50,218 nucleotides of DNA, from contig NZ_JAUSLG010000005.1 in the NCBI RefSeq assembly GCF_030646615.1, positions 1 through 50,218 of the forward strand, in the 5' to 3' direction. The notes under the pieces are model-generated. The model did no database searches. It worked only from the letters and a program-made list of their open reading frames with translations, and was not told where the DNA came from. This DNA comes from Phenylobacterium sp. (GTDB lineage Bacteria; Pseudomonadota; Alphaproteobacteria; Caulobacterales; Caulobacteraceae). Below are positions 30,565 to 38,720 of the stretch, piece by piece. The stretch's first letter is position 1; each line of letters opens with the position of its first letter. A program made the position numbers and the translations under genes.

Positions 30565-32799
30565 TCAGTACCGGTAGCGGAGGTAGGCTCCCAGGCTGCG
30601 GGGGCGGTTCAGGGTGAGCAGATCGACCCCCAGGCTGTCGATGTTCGAGATCGACACCTTGTAGGTCTCGTCAAACAGGTTGCGGGCGAAGAGCCCCAAC
30701 TCAATGCGCCCGTCCGGCGCCTGCCAGCCCCCCTGCGCGCCCACCACCCAGACGGCGTCCTGCGAGAGGCGCTCGGCGTTGGAATTGTCGAAATAGACCT
30801 TCGAGGAATAGGCCGCATCAAGCGAGCCCACCAGTTCGCCGCCCTGCGGAAGGGGATGGCGATAGTTGGCCGCCGCATTGAAGGTGACCTCCGGCGACTG
30901 CGGCAGGCGATTGCCGGTGAAGTCGTCGCCTTCGGAGAAGTACTCGCCGTAAGTGGCGTCCAGCAGCGAAAGCCCGGCGTCGATCGACAGATTCTCGCTC
31001 AGCCGCGCCGTCGCCTCGATCTCGGCCCCATAGACTTCGGAGTTCGCGGCGTTATCGAGCACCAGCACCGTCAGCCCGTTGCGCAGGGCCTGGGCGAAGA
31101 CCTGCTGGTCCTGGTAGTCGTAGTAGAAGGCCGACATGTTCAGGCGGACGCGGCGATCGAACAGTTCGGACTTCAGTCCGACCTCATAGGCGTCCAGCTG
31201 CTCGTTGTCGTAGGGGATCAGCTCCTCGGGCGTCGTCGCCAGACCGCCGAAGAAGCCGCCGCTCTTGAAGCCGCGATTGTAGGTCGCATAGAGGTTGAGG
31301 TCGTCATTGACCTCATAGCGCAGGCCCAGCCGGCCCGACCAGGCGGAGAAGGTCTTCTCCTGTTGCGAGGTGAGCAGGACGATCAGGCCGCCCTCGGCCT
31401 GGCTGCGGTAGTCGAAGGACTTTTCGTCGGCCGAATAACGGAGGCCGACCGTGGCGGTGAGCCGCTCGGCGAGCTGGTAGTCGGCCTGGCCGAAGAAGGC
31501 GTAGCTCTTGGTTTTCTGGGTATAGGGATAGCTGAAGGCCGCGACGCTGTCGGCGAGGCTGAACCCGTCTGGAAAGAGCGGGCGCAGATCGCGCAGGACG
31601 TCCTGAGTCGAGGCGTCCTCAACCGTTTCGTCCATATAATAACCGCCAGCGACCCACTTCAGGCGGCCATCGGCGCTGTCGTTGGACTGCAGCCGCAGCT
31701 CCTGGGTGAACTGGTTCTGGCGGGCGAGGTAGTTGATCTCCAGCATCTGGTTGGGGCTGGAGTCGGTGTTCTCAAAGGCGTTGCGGTGCGCCCAGGAATA
31801 GGCGGTCACCGAGACCAGAGAGATGGCGCCCAGGTCCCAGTCCACCTGCGCTGAGGCCCCGAACAGGTCGATCTTGTCCTTGCCCTCGGCGTTGGCGTCC
31901 AGGGCGCGGTCGTCGCCGTCGGTGTCGCTGTAGCCGAAGGCGTCGCCGCAGAGGCCCGAGCCATAGGCGGTCGGCGCGCAGAAGCCGTCGGGGCCCGTGG
32001 CTTCGGCCGTGAACGGAAACAGCGCCCGGTGCTGCGGTTGGGTGGCGTCGCCACGATTGACGAACCGGTTGACCTGGAACAGCGCCTCGACGTCCTCATG
32101 GGGCGTGTAGAGGGCCGACAGCCGGATCGCCCAGTAGTCGGTGGCGTTGACGTCGTTGCCGGTGACGCGGTTGTAGGTGGTCCCGTCGTCGCGCACCACC
32201 TGGCCGGCGGCGCGCACCGAGAGCACGTCCTCAATCACTGGGCCGCTGACGGCGCCTGTCAGGTTCACGGCATTGTAGGTGGCGTATTCGGCGGCGGCTT
32301 CCGCGCTGAATGTGTGGGTGGGCCGCTTCGTGGTGACGTTCACCGCGCCGCCATTGGTGTTGCGGCCGTAGAGCGTGCCCTGTGGCCCGCGCAGCACTTC
32401 GATCTGGCCGATGTCGAAGAAGCCGGCCATCTGCGCCAGGGGCGAGCTGACATAGACGCCGTCCACATAGATGCCGACGCCGCTGGACGAGTTGGGGTTG
32501 AAGTCGCTCAAGCCCACGCCGCGGATGAAGATCTTGGGGTTGGCGGCGGCGTCGCCGCTGCTCACCCGCAGGCCAGGCGCCAGGTTGTTGAGCCCGGTCA
32601 CATTGGTGACGCCCCGTGCGGTCAGGGCGTCGCCCGACAGCGCCGTCACCGAGACAGGGACATCCTGGAGGTTTTCACTGCGCTTCTGGGCGGTGACCAC
32701 CACTTCCTGAATCATCATGCTATCGGCGGCGGTCTGCGCCATCGCGCTGCCGCCAGACAGCGCCACCACCGCGCAACTCACAAACAGTACGGCTCTCAT
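30565..32799 (-). CDS. TonB-dependent receptor of the catabolic cluster
   Basis: 744 aa from the ATG at 32799 (GAGGGG seven bases before); a frame reaching 33621 runs antisense through the neighbour gene and is rejected. Signal peptide ending AMAQ, TonB box EVVVTAQKR, plug domain (VPVSVTALSGDAL, GIYVDGVYV, EVLRGPQGTLYGRNTNGGAVNV), then a long barrel ending in RYRY. The pattern is of the large substrate-uptake group common in Caulobacter and sphingomonads. It faces the formamidase-like gene across a shared promoter region that carries the 16-bp motif also found before the aminotransferase/kinase genes. Likely takes up the pathway substrate. Confidence 0.93.
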   Translation of the reverse strand: MRAVLFVSCAVVALSGGSAMAQTAADSMMIQEVVVTAQKRSENLQDVPVSVTALSGDALTARGVTNVTGLNNLAPGLRVSSGDAAANPKIFIRGVGLSDFNPNSSSGVGIYVDGVYVSSPLAQMAGFFDIGQIEVLRGPQGTLYGRNTNGGAVNVTTKRPTHTFSAEAAAEYATYNAVNLTGAVSGPVIEDVLSVRAAGQVVRDDGTTYNRVTGNDVNATDYWAIRLSALYTPHEDVEALFQVNRFVNRGDATQPQHRALFPFTAEATGPDGFCAPTAYGSGLCGDAFGYSDTDGDDRALDANAEGKDKIDLFGASAQVDWDLGAISLVSVTAYSWAHRNAFENTDSSPNQMLEINYLARQNQFTQELRLQSNDSADGRLKWVAGGYYMDETVEDASTQDVLRDLRPLFPDGFSLADSVAAFSYPYTQKTKSYAFFGQADYQLAERLTATVGLRYSADEKSFDYRSQAEGGLIVLLTSQQEKTFSAWSGRLGLRYEVNDDLNLYATYNRGFKSGGFFGGLATTPEELIPYDNEQLDAYEVGLKSELFDRRVRLNMSAFYYDYQDQQVFAQALRNGLTVLVLDNAANSEVYGAEIEATARLSENLSIDAGLSLLDATYGEYFSEGDDFTGNRLPQSPEVTFNAAANYRHPLPQGGELVGSLDAAYSSKVYFDNSNAERLSQDAVWVVGAQGGWQAPDGRIELGLFARNLFDETYKVSISNIDSLGVDLLTLNRPRSLGAYLRYRY

Positions 32800-32840
32800 C
32801 GGGATCCCCTCACCAATCATTCTTGCGACCCCGCTTATAC

Positions 32841-32856
32841 GATAGTAAAAACTATG
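32841..32856. promoter_or_regulatory. Candidate operator of the catabolic cluster, site 1
   Basis: GATAGTAAAAACTATG, an inverted repeat ATAGT-AAAA-ACTAT, in the promoter between the TonB receptor and the formamidase-like gene. The same GATAG-N5-ACTA pattern with identical centre occurs at 35900-35915. By position it would cover promoter elements (CTTATA lies just before and CAAATCAA just after). Confidence 0.6.
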
Positions 32857-33021
32857 CAAATCAAGTGGGCTGCTCGCGGCTACGATCGCATCTGTCGGGA
32901 TGATCAGGTTTGCGGCGCCGCAGCGAGCTTGTGACCTAGGCTTGTTCGAACGGCCTTTGCGCCGCTGACGAGCCTTGCGAACGATAGGGTCTGCTACTCT
33001 TCTCGAGCGAAAGGGGCGTCG

Positions 33022-34572
33022 ATGCTGGCCTGTTATACGGACCGCCTGAGCGTACGGCCGGGGGAGCGCTTTGAGCTGCGCGCCAGCGCCACGCACGGCC
33101 CCTGCCGCCTCTCCATGTCGCGGGTGGGGATGGACCGGCGCGAAGTCCTGACCATCGATGGCCTCATGATCGGCGACCACCCGGTCCCGCCCCACGCCGA
33201 CCGTGACGGCTGCGGCTGGCCCGTCGCCCTGGAGGTGGAGGTCGGCGGCGACTGGGCGTCGGGCTATTACGACATTGTCCTGACCGACGCCGATGGTGGT
33301 GAGGCGCACCACTTTGTTTGCGTCAAGCCGCCCCTGGGCGAGCGGCGGTCCAGCGCCGTCATGGTGCTCGCGACCAACACCTATCAGTCCTACAATTACT
33401 GGGGCGGGGCCAACGCCTATGCCAATGTCGCCGGCCTGATGTCCGGCGAGACGCCGTTCGATCAGGCGATGGACGAGGCGATCGGGGTCCTGTCCACCCA
33501 GCGGCCTTTTCCGCCATTGATCGTCGCGCCGCCGGCCGATCCGCCGCGGCTGGTCAATATGCGCAAGCGCGGATATCGCGAGCGGCCTTGGGCGTCCGAC
33601 TACGCCTGGATGGCGAAGCACAAGGCCTCGCCCTACGATGGCTCGGCGGGCTTTCTACACAAGTGGGAGCACGTGTTCGTGGCCTGGGCCGAGGCTGAGG
33701 GCTACGTCCTCGACTTCGCCACCGACTACGACCTGGAGGCCGAGCCCAACTTCCTGGACGGCTATGAGGCGGTGCTGTTCGTCGGCCACAGCGAATACTG
33801 GTCGGCGGGCGAGCGCGAACAGGTCGAGCGCTTTGTGGACGCCGGCGGACGGGCGGCGATCCTGTCTGGCAACACCTGCTTCTGGAAGGTGCGCTGGGAA
33901 AACGACGGCAAGACCTATGTCTGTCACAAGTGGCGCGGCTTCGAAGCCGAGGACGTGCCGCCGGACCAGGCGACTCACCTCTGGTCGCACCCGGCGTTCG
34001 GCAAGCCGGAGGCCGAGATTACAGGCCTCAGCTTCGTCTTCGCCGGCTATCACCGCCTGGGCCTTTGCGTCGCGCGGGGGCAGGGGGGCTTCACGGTCTA
34101 TGATGACCGCCATTGGGCGCTCGAGGGCTCAGACCTCTTTTATGGCGACCTGTTGGGCGGCGACCTGCCGCTGATCGGCTATGAGAGCGACGGTTGTCGC
34201 TTCCAGTTCGGGGACGACGGCTTGCCGCGGGCTATCCCCACCCTCGGGGTGCCCGCCAACCTGGAGATCATCGGCATCGCCCCCTGCGCCTTCGGCGAGG
34301 AGGCCGGCCGCGGCTATAACCCGATCATCCCGCCCGAAAAGCTGGACGTGATCGCCGATGTGATGTTCGGGGAAAGCAGCCCTGAGGCGCAGGCGAAGGT
34401 GCTGCGGGGCCATGCGGTGCTGGCGAGTTTCAAACGCGGCGCCGGCGAGGTGTTCAACAGCGGCACGACGGAATGGGCCCACGGCCTCGGCGCGCGGGAC
34501 CCGTTCGTCGAGACGATCACCCACAATGTCCTGCGGCGCTTCGGCGTCAGCCGGCCGGGCGCGCCCGCCTGA
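33022..34572 (+). CDS. N,N-dimethylformamidase large-subunit-like protein
   Basis: 516 aa. An N-terminal beta-rich domain (~5-95, YTDRLSVRPGERFELRAS, GYYDIVL) is followed by the domain found in the beta subunit of N,N-dimethylformamidase (DMFA2_C). Seen: NTYQSYNYWGGANAY (~115-130), LDGYEAVLFVGHSEYWSAGEREQVERFVDAGG (~245-280, with a HSEYW cluster that includes a candidate Fe-ligand Tyr) and FNSGTTEWAHGL near the end. The known enzyme uses a mononuclear Fe to cleave dimethylformamide and needs a small alpha subunit, which is not encoded nearby. Here an amide of another compound is likelier. Next to an aminotransferase and sugar-type genes, so it may free an amine from an amide. Confidence 0.8.
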   Translation: MLACYTDRLSVRPGERFELRASATHGPCRLSMSRVGMDRREVLTIDGLMIGDHPVPPHADRDGCGWPVALEVEVGGDWASGYYDIVLTDADGGEAHHFVCVKPPLGERRSSAVMVLATNTYQSYNYWGGANAYANVAGLMSGETPFDQAMDEAIGVLSTQRPFPPLIVAPPADPPRLVNMRKRGYRERPWASDYAWMAKHKASPYDGSAGFLHKWEHVFVAWAEAEGYVLDFATDYDLEAEPNFLDGYEAVLFVGHSEYWSAGEREQVERFVDAGGRAAILSGNTCFWKVRWENDGKTYVCHKWRGFEAEDVPPDQATHLWSHPAFGKPEAEITGLSFVFAGYHRLGLCVARGQGGFTVYDDRHWALEGSDLFYGDLLGGDLPLIGYESDGCRFQFGDDGLPRAIPTLGVPANLEIIGIAPCAFGEEAGRGYNPIIPPEKLDVIADVMFGESSPEAQAKVLRGHAVLASFKRGAGEVFNSGTTEWAHGLGARDPFVETITHNVLRRFGVSRPGAPA

Positions 34573-34599
34573 TCTGGCGGCGGGCGCGTTTCGCGTCCG

Positions 34600-35877
34600 T
34601 CAGTGATCCAGGATCTGGGTCATGAAGGCCAGTTGGGCCGGCGCCTCCAGGGGGCCGGCCGCCTTCATCAGCTTGAAGGCGTCATCGGCCGCCTGGACGG
34701 CGAAGTCGATGTCCCCGTCCGTCATGGCGGCGCAGATGAACATGTTGTGCCAGGGGTGGACATAGACCCCCCGCTTCATCAGCGCCTGGGCCCAGAAGTA
34801 GCCCTTGGCCAGAGTCGGGTCGTCTTCGACCCTGATCAGGGGCATCTGGGCCGGCCCGGTCTGGCGCAGGGCGAAGTCGTGGCGGTGGGCGCTCTCGTCC
34901 AGGCCGTCCCGCAGGCGCTGGCCCAGCGCCTCGGTGCGCTCGAGATAGTCGGTGTCGCGGATCCTGGCCATCGTCTTGAGGCCCGCCGCCATGGGCGCCG
35001 CCGAGAACCAGAAGGAGCCGGTGGCGTAGATCGTCATCGCCGCCTCCCGGGCGACCTCCGCCCCCATCAGGGCCGAGATGGGGTGGCCGTTGGCGATCGC
35101 CTTGCCCCAGGACGACAGGTCCGGCTTCACGCCCACCAGCGACCAGCTTGAGTCTCGGGCCAGCCGGAAGCCGGCGCGCACGTCATCAACAATGAGAAGG
35201 GCGCCGTGCGCGTCGCACAGCTCCCGGGCCCGTCGCGCATAGGCCGGATCGGGCAGTTCCTGGTCGATGAAGGTGTCATGCTTGATCGGGGCCGCGAAGA
35301 TGGCCGCGAGATCGTCGCCGGCTTCACGCACCGCGGCCTCAAGGCTCTCCACATCGTTATAGTCGTAGAAGACCTGATGGGCCCGATCCCCCGGGGAGAC
35401 GCCCCGCTTCAGCGGCGTGCACCAAGGGGCGGCGCCGTGATAGGCGCCCCGGGCCAGCAACACCGTATTCTTGCGGGTGTGGTTACGGGCGATCATCAGC
35501 GCCATGGTCGTGGCGTCCGTGCCGTTCTTGCAGAACATCGCCCAGTCCGCATGGCTGACCATGCCCACCATGGTCTCGGCCAGCTCGACCATGACCTCGG
35601 CGGGGCCCGTCATGGTGTCGCCCTGGCGCATCTGCGCGACATAGGCGTCGTCAATCTCGCGGTCGCCATAGCCAAACAGGTTCGGGCCATATCCGCCGAG
35701 GAAGTCCAGGTAACGATTGCCGTCCACGTCCCACAGGTGCGCGCCTTCGGCGCGGGCGAAAAACTGGGGATAATCGTCGGGCAGCAGGGCGACGGACTGA
35801 TGCCCGTACATGCCCCTCGGAATGACCGCTTGCGCGCGTTCGACGAGCGCCTTGTTCTTGCTGTTGGTCCAGCTCAT
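34600..35877 (-). CDS. Class III aminotransferase (glutamate-1-semialdehyde aminomutase-like)
   Basis: 425 aa from ATG 35877, or 430 from ATG 35892. PLP fold type I: FCKNGTDATTMAL (~106-118) binds the cofactor phosphate, VDDVRAGFR (~232) is the PLP-ring Asp, and SWGKAIANGHPISALMG (~256-272) holds the Schiff-base Lys. The best-known relative is HemL, but the wider family covers omega-amino and amino-polyol transaminases. This copy lies inside a degradation cluster, so a catabolic transaminase is much likelier than heme synthesis. It is divergent from the kinase gene; the shared promoter has the 16-bp motif. Confidence 0.9.
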   Translation of the reverse strand: MSWTNSKNKALVERAQAVIPRGMYGHQSVALLPDDYPQFFARAEGAHLWDVDGNRYLDFLGGYGPNLFGYGDREIDDAYVAQMRQGDTMTGPAEVMVELAETMVGMVSHADWAMFCKNGTDATTMALMIARNHTRKNTVLLARGAYHGAAPWCTPLKRGVSPGDRAHQVFYDYNDVESLEAAVREAGDDLAAIFAAPIKHDTFIDQELPDPAYARRARELCDAHGALLIVDDVRAGFRLARDSSWSLVGVKPDLSSWGKAIANGHPISALMGAEVAREAAMTIYATGSFWFSAAPMAAGLKTMARIRDTDYLERTEALGQRLRDGLDESAHRHDFALRQTGPAQMPLIRVEDDPTLAKGYFWAQALMKRGVYVHPWHNMFICAAMTDGDIDFAVQAADDAFKLMKAAGPLEAPAQLAFMTQILDH

Positions 35878-35899
35878 CGTCTGCAACCCCATCAGAAAA

Positions 35900-35915
35900 G
35901 ATAGCTTTGACTACC
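35900..35915. promoter_or_regulatory. Candidate operator of the catabolic cluster, site 2
   Basis: GATAGCTTTGACTACC, matching site 1 (32841-32856) as GATAG-N5-ACTA, and overlapping the -35 box (TTGACT, 35907-35912) of the promoter read toward the kinase gene. A repressor bound here would block transcription. Confidence 0.6.
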
Positions 35916-35936
35916 TTATATGCGCGAGGCTACAAA
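35907..35936 (+). promoter_or_regulatory. Promoter of the kinase-aldolase-transporter operon
   Basis: TTGACT (35907-35912) and GCTACAAA (35929-35936, hexamer TACAAA) resemble the Caulobacter housekeeping (sigma-73) consensus TTGAC / GCTANAWC. Start would fall a few bases past 35940, just upstream of ACGGAG and the kinase ATG. Confidence 0.55.
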
Positions 35937-35962
35937 TCAACCACGCATCGGACGGAGATAGC

Positions 35963-36907
35963 ATGAGCCGCGGCCTACTCTGCATCGGCCTGACCACGCT
36001 GGACGTGGCGGCCCGCCCCATCGACGCGCTGCCCACGGGCGAGGGGACGCGACTCATCGAGGGAATCGCGGTCGCGCCGGCCGGCACAGCCGCGGGGGCG
36101 GCGATGGTGGCTGCGCGTCTCGGGGTTGCGACGCAACTGGCGGGAAGCATCGGCTCCGATTTCATGGGCCGGGTGGTGCGGCTCGGCCTGGAAGAGCAGG
36201 GCGTCGATACGTCTCTTCTCCAGGTCATCGAAGGCTCCCCGACCTCGGCCACGGTGCTGACGATCGATTCAGGTGGTCGCCGCCCGAACTTTCACGCCCT
36301 GGGCGCCGGGCTGTTTGCGCCGCTCGGCGAACCGGTCATCGCCGCGGCGACCCAGGCGGCCTATCTCCACTACGGGGCCATCGGGGGGCCTGCCGCGGAC
36401 GGGGGGCCCGGCCTGGCGGTCCTGCAGGCCGCGAAGGCGGCGGGCGCCATCGTCACCTGCGACCTGATCTCGCCCCAAGCCACGGCCCTGGCCGAGCTGG
36501 AGCGGCTGCTGCCCTATACCGACTATTTCATGCCCAGCGTCAGCGAGGCCTTCGCCCTGTCTGGGACGCAGGATCTGTCGGCGGCGGCCAATGTGTTCCT
36601 CGGCCTGGGCGCCGGCGCCGTGATCATCAAGAACGGCGGGGCGGGCTCCTATGTCGCGCTGGGGGCGGAGCGGACGGTCCTGCCCGCCTATGACATCACG
36701 CCGGTCGACACGACGAGCTGCGGCGACTCCTATTGCGCGGGCTTTATCGCGGGCCTGAGCCGCGGCCTCGCCCCCCTGGACGCCGCCCGTTTCGCCACGG
36801 CCGTGGCGGCCCTGGTGGCGCAGGGCCTGGCTACCCTGGGCAGGCTGGACTCCTATGAGGGGGTGCTTCAGGCGATGAGGACGATGACCCTGAAGGAGCC
36901 GGGCTGA
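35963..36907 (+). CDS. PfkB-family carbohydrate kinase
   Basis: 314 aa from the ATG at 35963 (ACGGAG before it). Ribokinase fold: VAPAGTAAGAAMVAARLG near residue 35, GRVVRLGLEEQGVD, and the C-terminal active-site loop DTTSCGDSYCAGFIAG near 254-269, where the usual sequence is DTTGAGDAF; the catalytic Asp (of GDS) and anion-hole Gly are kept but Ser-Cys replaces Gly-Ala. ATP-dependent phosphorylation of a sugar or polyol hydroxyl. Its TGA overlaps the aldolase ATG, so the two steps are coupled: the product is likely the aldolase substrate, a ketose or keto-polyol 1-phosphate. Confidence 0.9.
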   Translation: MSRGLLCIGLTTLDVAARPIDALPTGEGTRLIEGIAVAPAGTAAGAAMVAARLGVATQLAGSIGSDFMGRVVRLGLEEQGVDTSLLQVIEGSPTSATVLTIDSGGRRPNFHALGAGLFAPLGEPVIAAATQAAYLHYGAIGGPAADGGPGLAVLQAAKAAGAIVTCDLISPQATALAELERLLPYTDYFMPSVSEAFALSGTQDLSAAANVFLGLGAGAVIIKNGGAGSYVALGAERTVLPAYDITPVDTTSCGDSYCAGFIAGLSRGLAPLDAARFATAVAALVAQGLATLGRLDSYEGVLQAMRTMTLKEPG

Positions 36908-37557
36908 TGTCGGCCGAGAAAGAAGCCGCGCTCCGGAGCCGGATGGTGGAGACCATGCGGGCCATGGACGCCCGCGGTCTGAACCGTGGCACCTCGGGCA
37001 ATGTATCCGCCCGACTGGGTGAGGGCATGCTGGTGACCCCAAGCGGCGTGCCGCCGGAGCGGCTCACCCCGGACGCGATGGTTTTCGTCGGGGCTGACGA
37101 CTCCATCCCCGCAGGCCAGCTGAAGCCGTCCAGCGAATGGCGGATGCACATGCAGATCCTGAGACGGCGGCCCGATGTCGGCGCCGTCGTCCACTGTCAT
37201 TCCCGCCACGCCACCATCCTGGCCTGCGCCGGGCGGCCGATCCCAGCGGTCCACTACATGGTGGGCGTCAGCGGGGGGGCGAGCGTTCCGGTGGCGCCCT
37301 ATGCGACCTTCGGCTCCGAAGATCTCGCCGATATCGTTGTGGCGGCCCTGGATGGCCGGCGCGCGGCCCTAATGGCCAACCACGGTCAGATCGCCGTCGC
37401 TCCGACGCTCGGCTCGGCCCTGATGATCGCCGAAGAGATTGAGGAGCAGGCTGCGGTCTATTGGGGCTGCCTGGCCATCGGCGGGCCAAACCTGCTGTCC
37501 GACGACCAGATGGACGAGATTCTGGTCCGCTTCGGCTCTTACGGGCAAGCGAAGTGA
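36907..37557 (+). CDS. Class II aldolase (fuculose-1-phosphate aldolase-like)
   Basis: 216 aa. Zn-dependent aldolase/adducin fold with all four landmarks of FucA: GTSGNVSAR (28-36) for the phosphate, Glu77 (SSEWRMH), His96 and His98 (HCHSRH), and His159 (MANHG). These cleave ketose 1-phosphates into dihydroxyacetone phosphate and an aldehyde. Length fits the family. It overlaps the kinase as TGATG and the transporter as GTGA, making a tight three-gene operon. The aldehyde product is unknown; no aldehyde dehydrogenase is in the cluster. Confidence 0.92.
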   Translation: MSAEKEAALRSRMVETMRAMDARGLNRGTSGNVSARLGEGMLVTPSGVPPERLTPDAMVFVGADDSIPAGQLKPSSEWRMHMQILRRRPDVGAVVHCHSRHATILACAGRPIPAVHYMVGVSGGASVPVAPYATFGSEDLADIVVAALDGRRAALMANHGQIAVAPTLGSALMIAEEIEEQAAVYWGCLAIGGPNLLSDDQMDEILVRFGSYGQAK

Positions 37558-38720
37558 CCGCCTCGGTCGAGGCTGTGGAACCGCCCCAGCCATTGAACTT
37601 CGCCATCCTGCATATCGGCGTGGTCGCCCTTCTCATTGCGGGCCTGCAGCCCCTGGTGCTGGGCGGCCTGGCCGAGGCCGGCCGGCTGACCGTGGCGGGG
37701 ATCGGTCTGGCCGCCACGGCTGAGCTGCTGGCCCTCGGGGCCGTCTGCGGATTGGCCGCCGCCCTGCTGCGGCCAACCCATCTCAGGGCGAAGCTGGCGG
37801 CCGCGTGCCTGGCCCATGCCGCCTGCAACCTCGCCAGCGTCTGGGGCGCAGACGGGGTCCTGATCGGCCTGAGGGCGCTGGCCGGGGCTGCGGCCGGGGT
37901 GATGCTGTGGTCGACCATCGGCATGATCTCCCGCTCAGCGCGGCCGGAGCGTCAGGCGGGCATCTTCATCACGGGTCAGACCCTGGCGCAGCTGCTGCTC
38001 GCGGCTCTACTGCCCCGCACGGTCATGACGGCGTTCGGCGTCGACGGAGCCCTGGTGGCGCTGGCCTTCATCTCGCTGACGGCGGCCGTGGCCGCCCTGG
38101 CCGGGCCGCGCAGCTTTGCGCCCCTGCCGCGCCCGACCGCCGGGGCGAGCGGCCTGCCGCCGCTGGCCTGGGCGGCCCTGCTTGCCGTGTTCCTCTATAT
38201 GGCGTTCATCGTGGCGATCTGGGTCTATCTGGAGCCCCTGGCCGCCGCCGCAGGCCTTGCGCCGGCCCAGGCCCACGACGCCGTGGCCGCAGCCCTGGCC
38301 ATGCAGGTCCTCGGCGGTCTGGCGGCGACCCTGATCGGAGCGCGCCTGAGGGCGAGCCATGTGATCATCACCGCAGCGGTGATCAATCTCGGCCTGGTGA
38401 TCGCGCTGTCGGCGCATCCCGCCGGGCTGGTGTTTATCGGCCTGGTCGCGGTGTTTGGCTTCCTGTGGCTGTTCGTCCTTCCGTTCTACACGGTGCTTCT
38501 GATCGGCATCGACCCGACCCGGCGCTCGGCCATGCAACTCGGCGCCGCCCAGCTCCTGGGCAGCAGCGCGGGTCCGCTGGCGGCCGCCCTGCTGGTCGGT
38601 GAAAGCAATGCGGACGGGGCGATGATTCTGGCCGGCGTCTGCCTGGCCGCGGCGCTTGTGCTGTTTATTGGCGTGGTGATGGCGCTGGCCCGTCGAGGCC
38701 CGCTTCCGAGCGGCGTTTAG
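37554..38720 (+). CDS. MFS transporter
   Basis: 388 aa starting at GTG 37554, which overlaps the aldolase stop as GTGA. A longer frame from 37461 lies inside the aldolase gene and is rejected. About twelve hydrophobic helices in two halves, with an RPERQAGIFITGQT-like motif after helix 4. It belongs to the CynX/sugar-type major facilitator group. Likely carries the cluster's substrate or an intermediate across the inner membrane, after the TonB receptor at the outer membrane. Convergent with and overlapping the TetR gene by four bases. Confidence 0.88.
   Translation: MTASVEAVEPPQPLNFAILHIGVVALLIAGLQPLVLGGLAEAGRLTVAGIGLAATAELLALGAVCGLAAALLRPTHLRAKLAAACLAHAACNLASVWGADGVLIGLRALAGAAAGVMLWSTIGMISRSARPERQAGIFITGQTLAQLLLAALLPRTVMTAFGVDGALVALAFISLTAAVAALAGPRSFAPLPRPTAGASGLPPLAWAALLAVFLYMAFIVAIWVYLEPLAAAAGLAPAQAHDAVAAALAMQVLGGLAATLIGARLRASHVIITAAVINLGLVIALSAHPAGLVFIGLVAVFGFLWLFVLPFYTVLLIGIDPTRRSAMQLGAAQLLGSSAGPLAAALLVGESNADGAMILAGVCLAAALVLFIGVVMALARRGPLPSGV

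Noticed and set aside
30550..31854. 434-codon frame antisense to the TonB receptor
   Set aside because: Composition typical of GC-shadow frames; the receptor on the other strand is certain.
34600..35877. Heme-pathway gene hemL
   Set aside because: Family resemblance only. Alphaproteobacteria make 5-aminolevulinate with HemA (ALA synthase), and the neighbours are catabolic.
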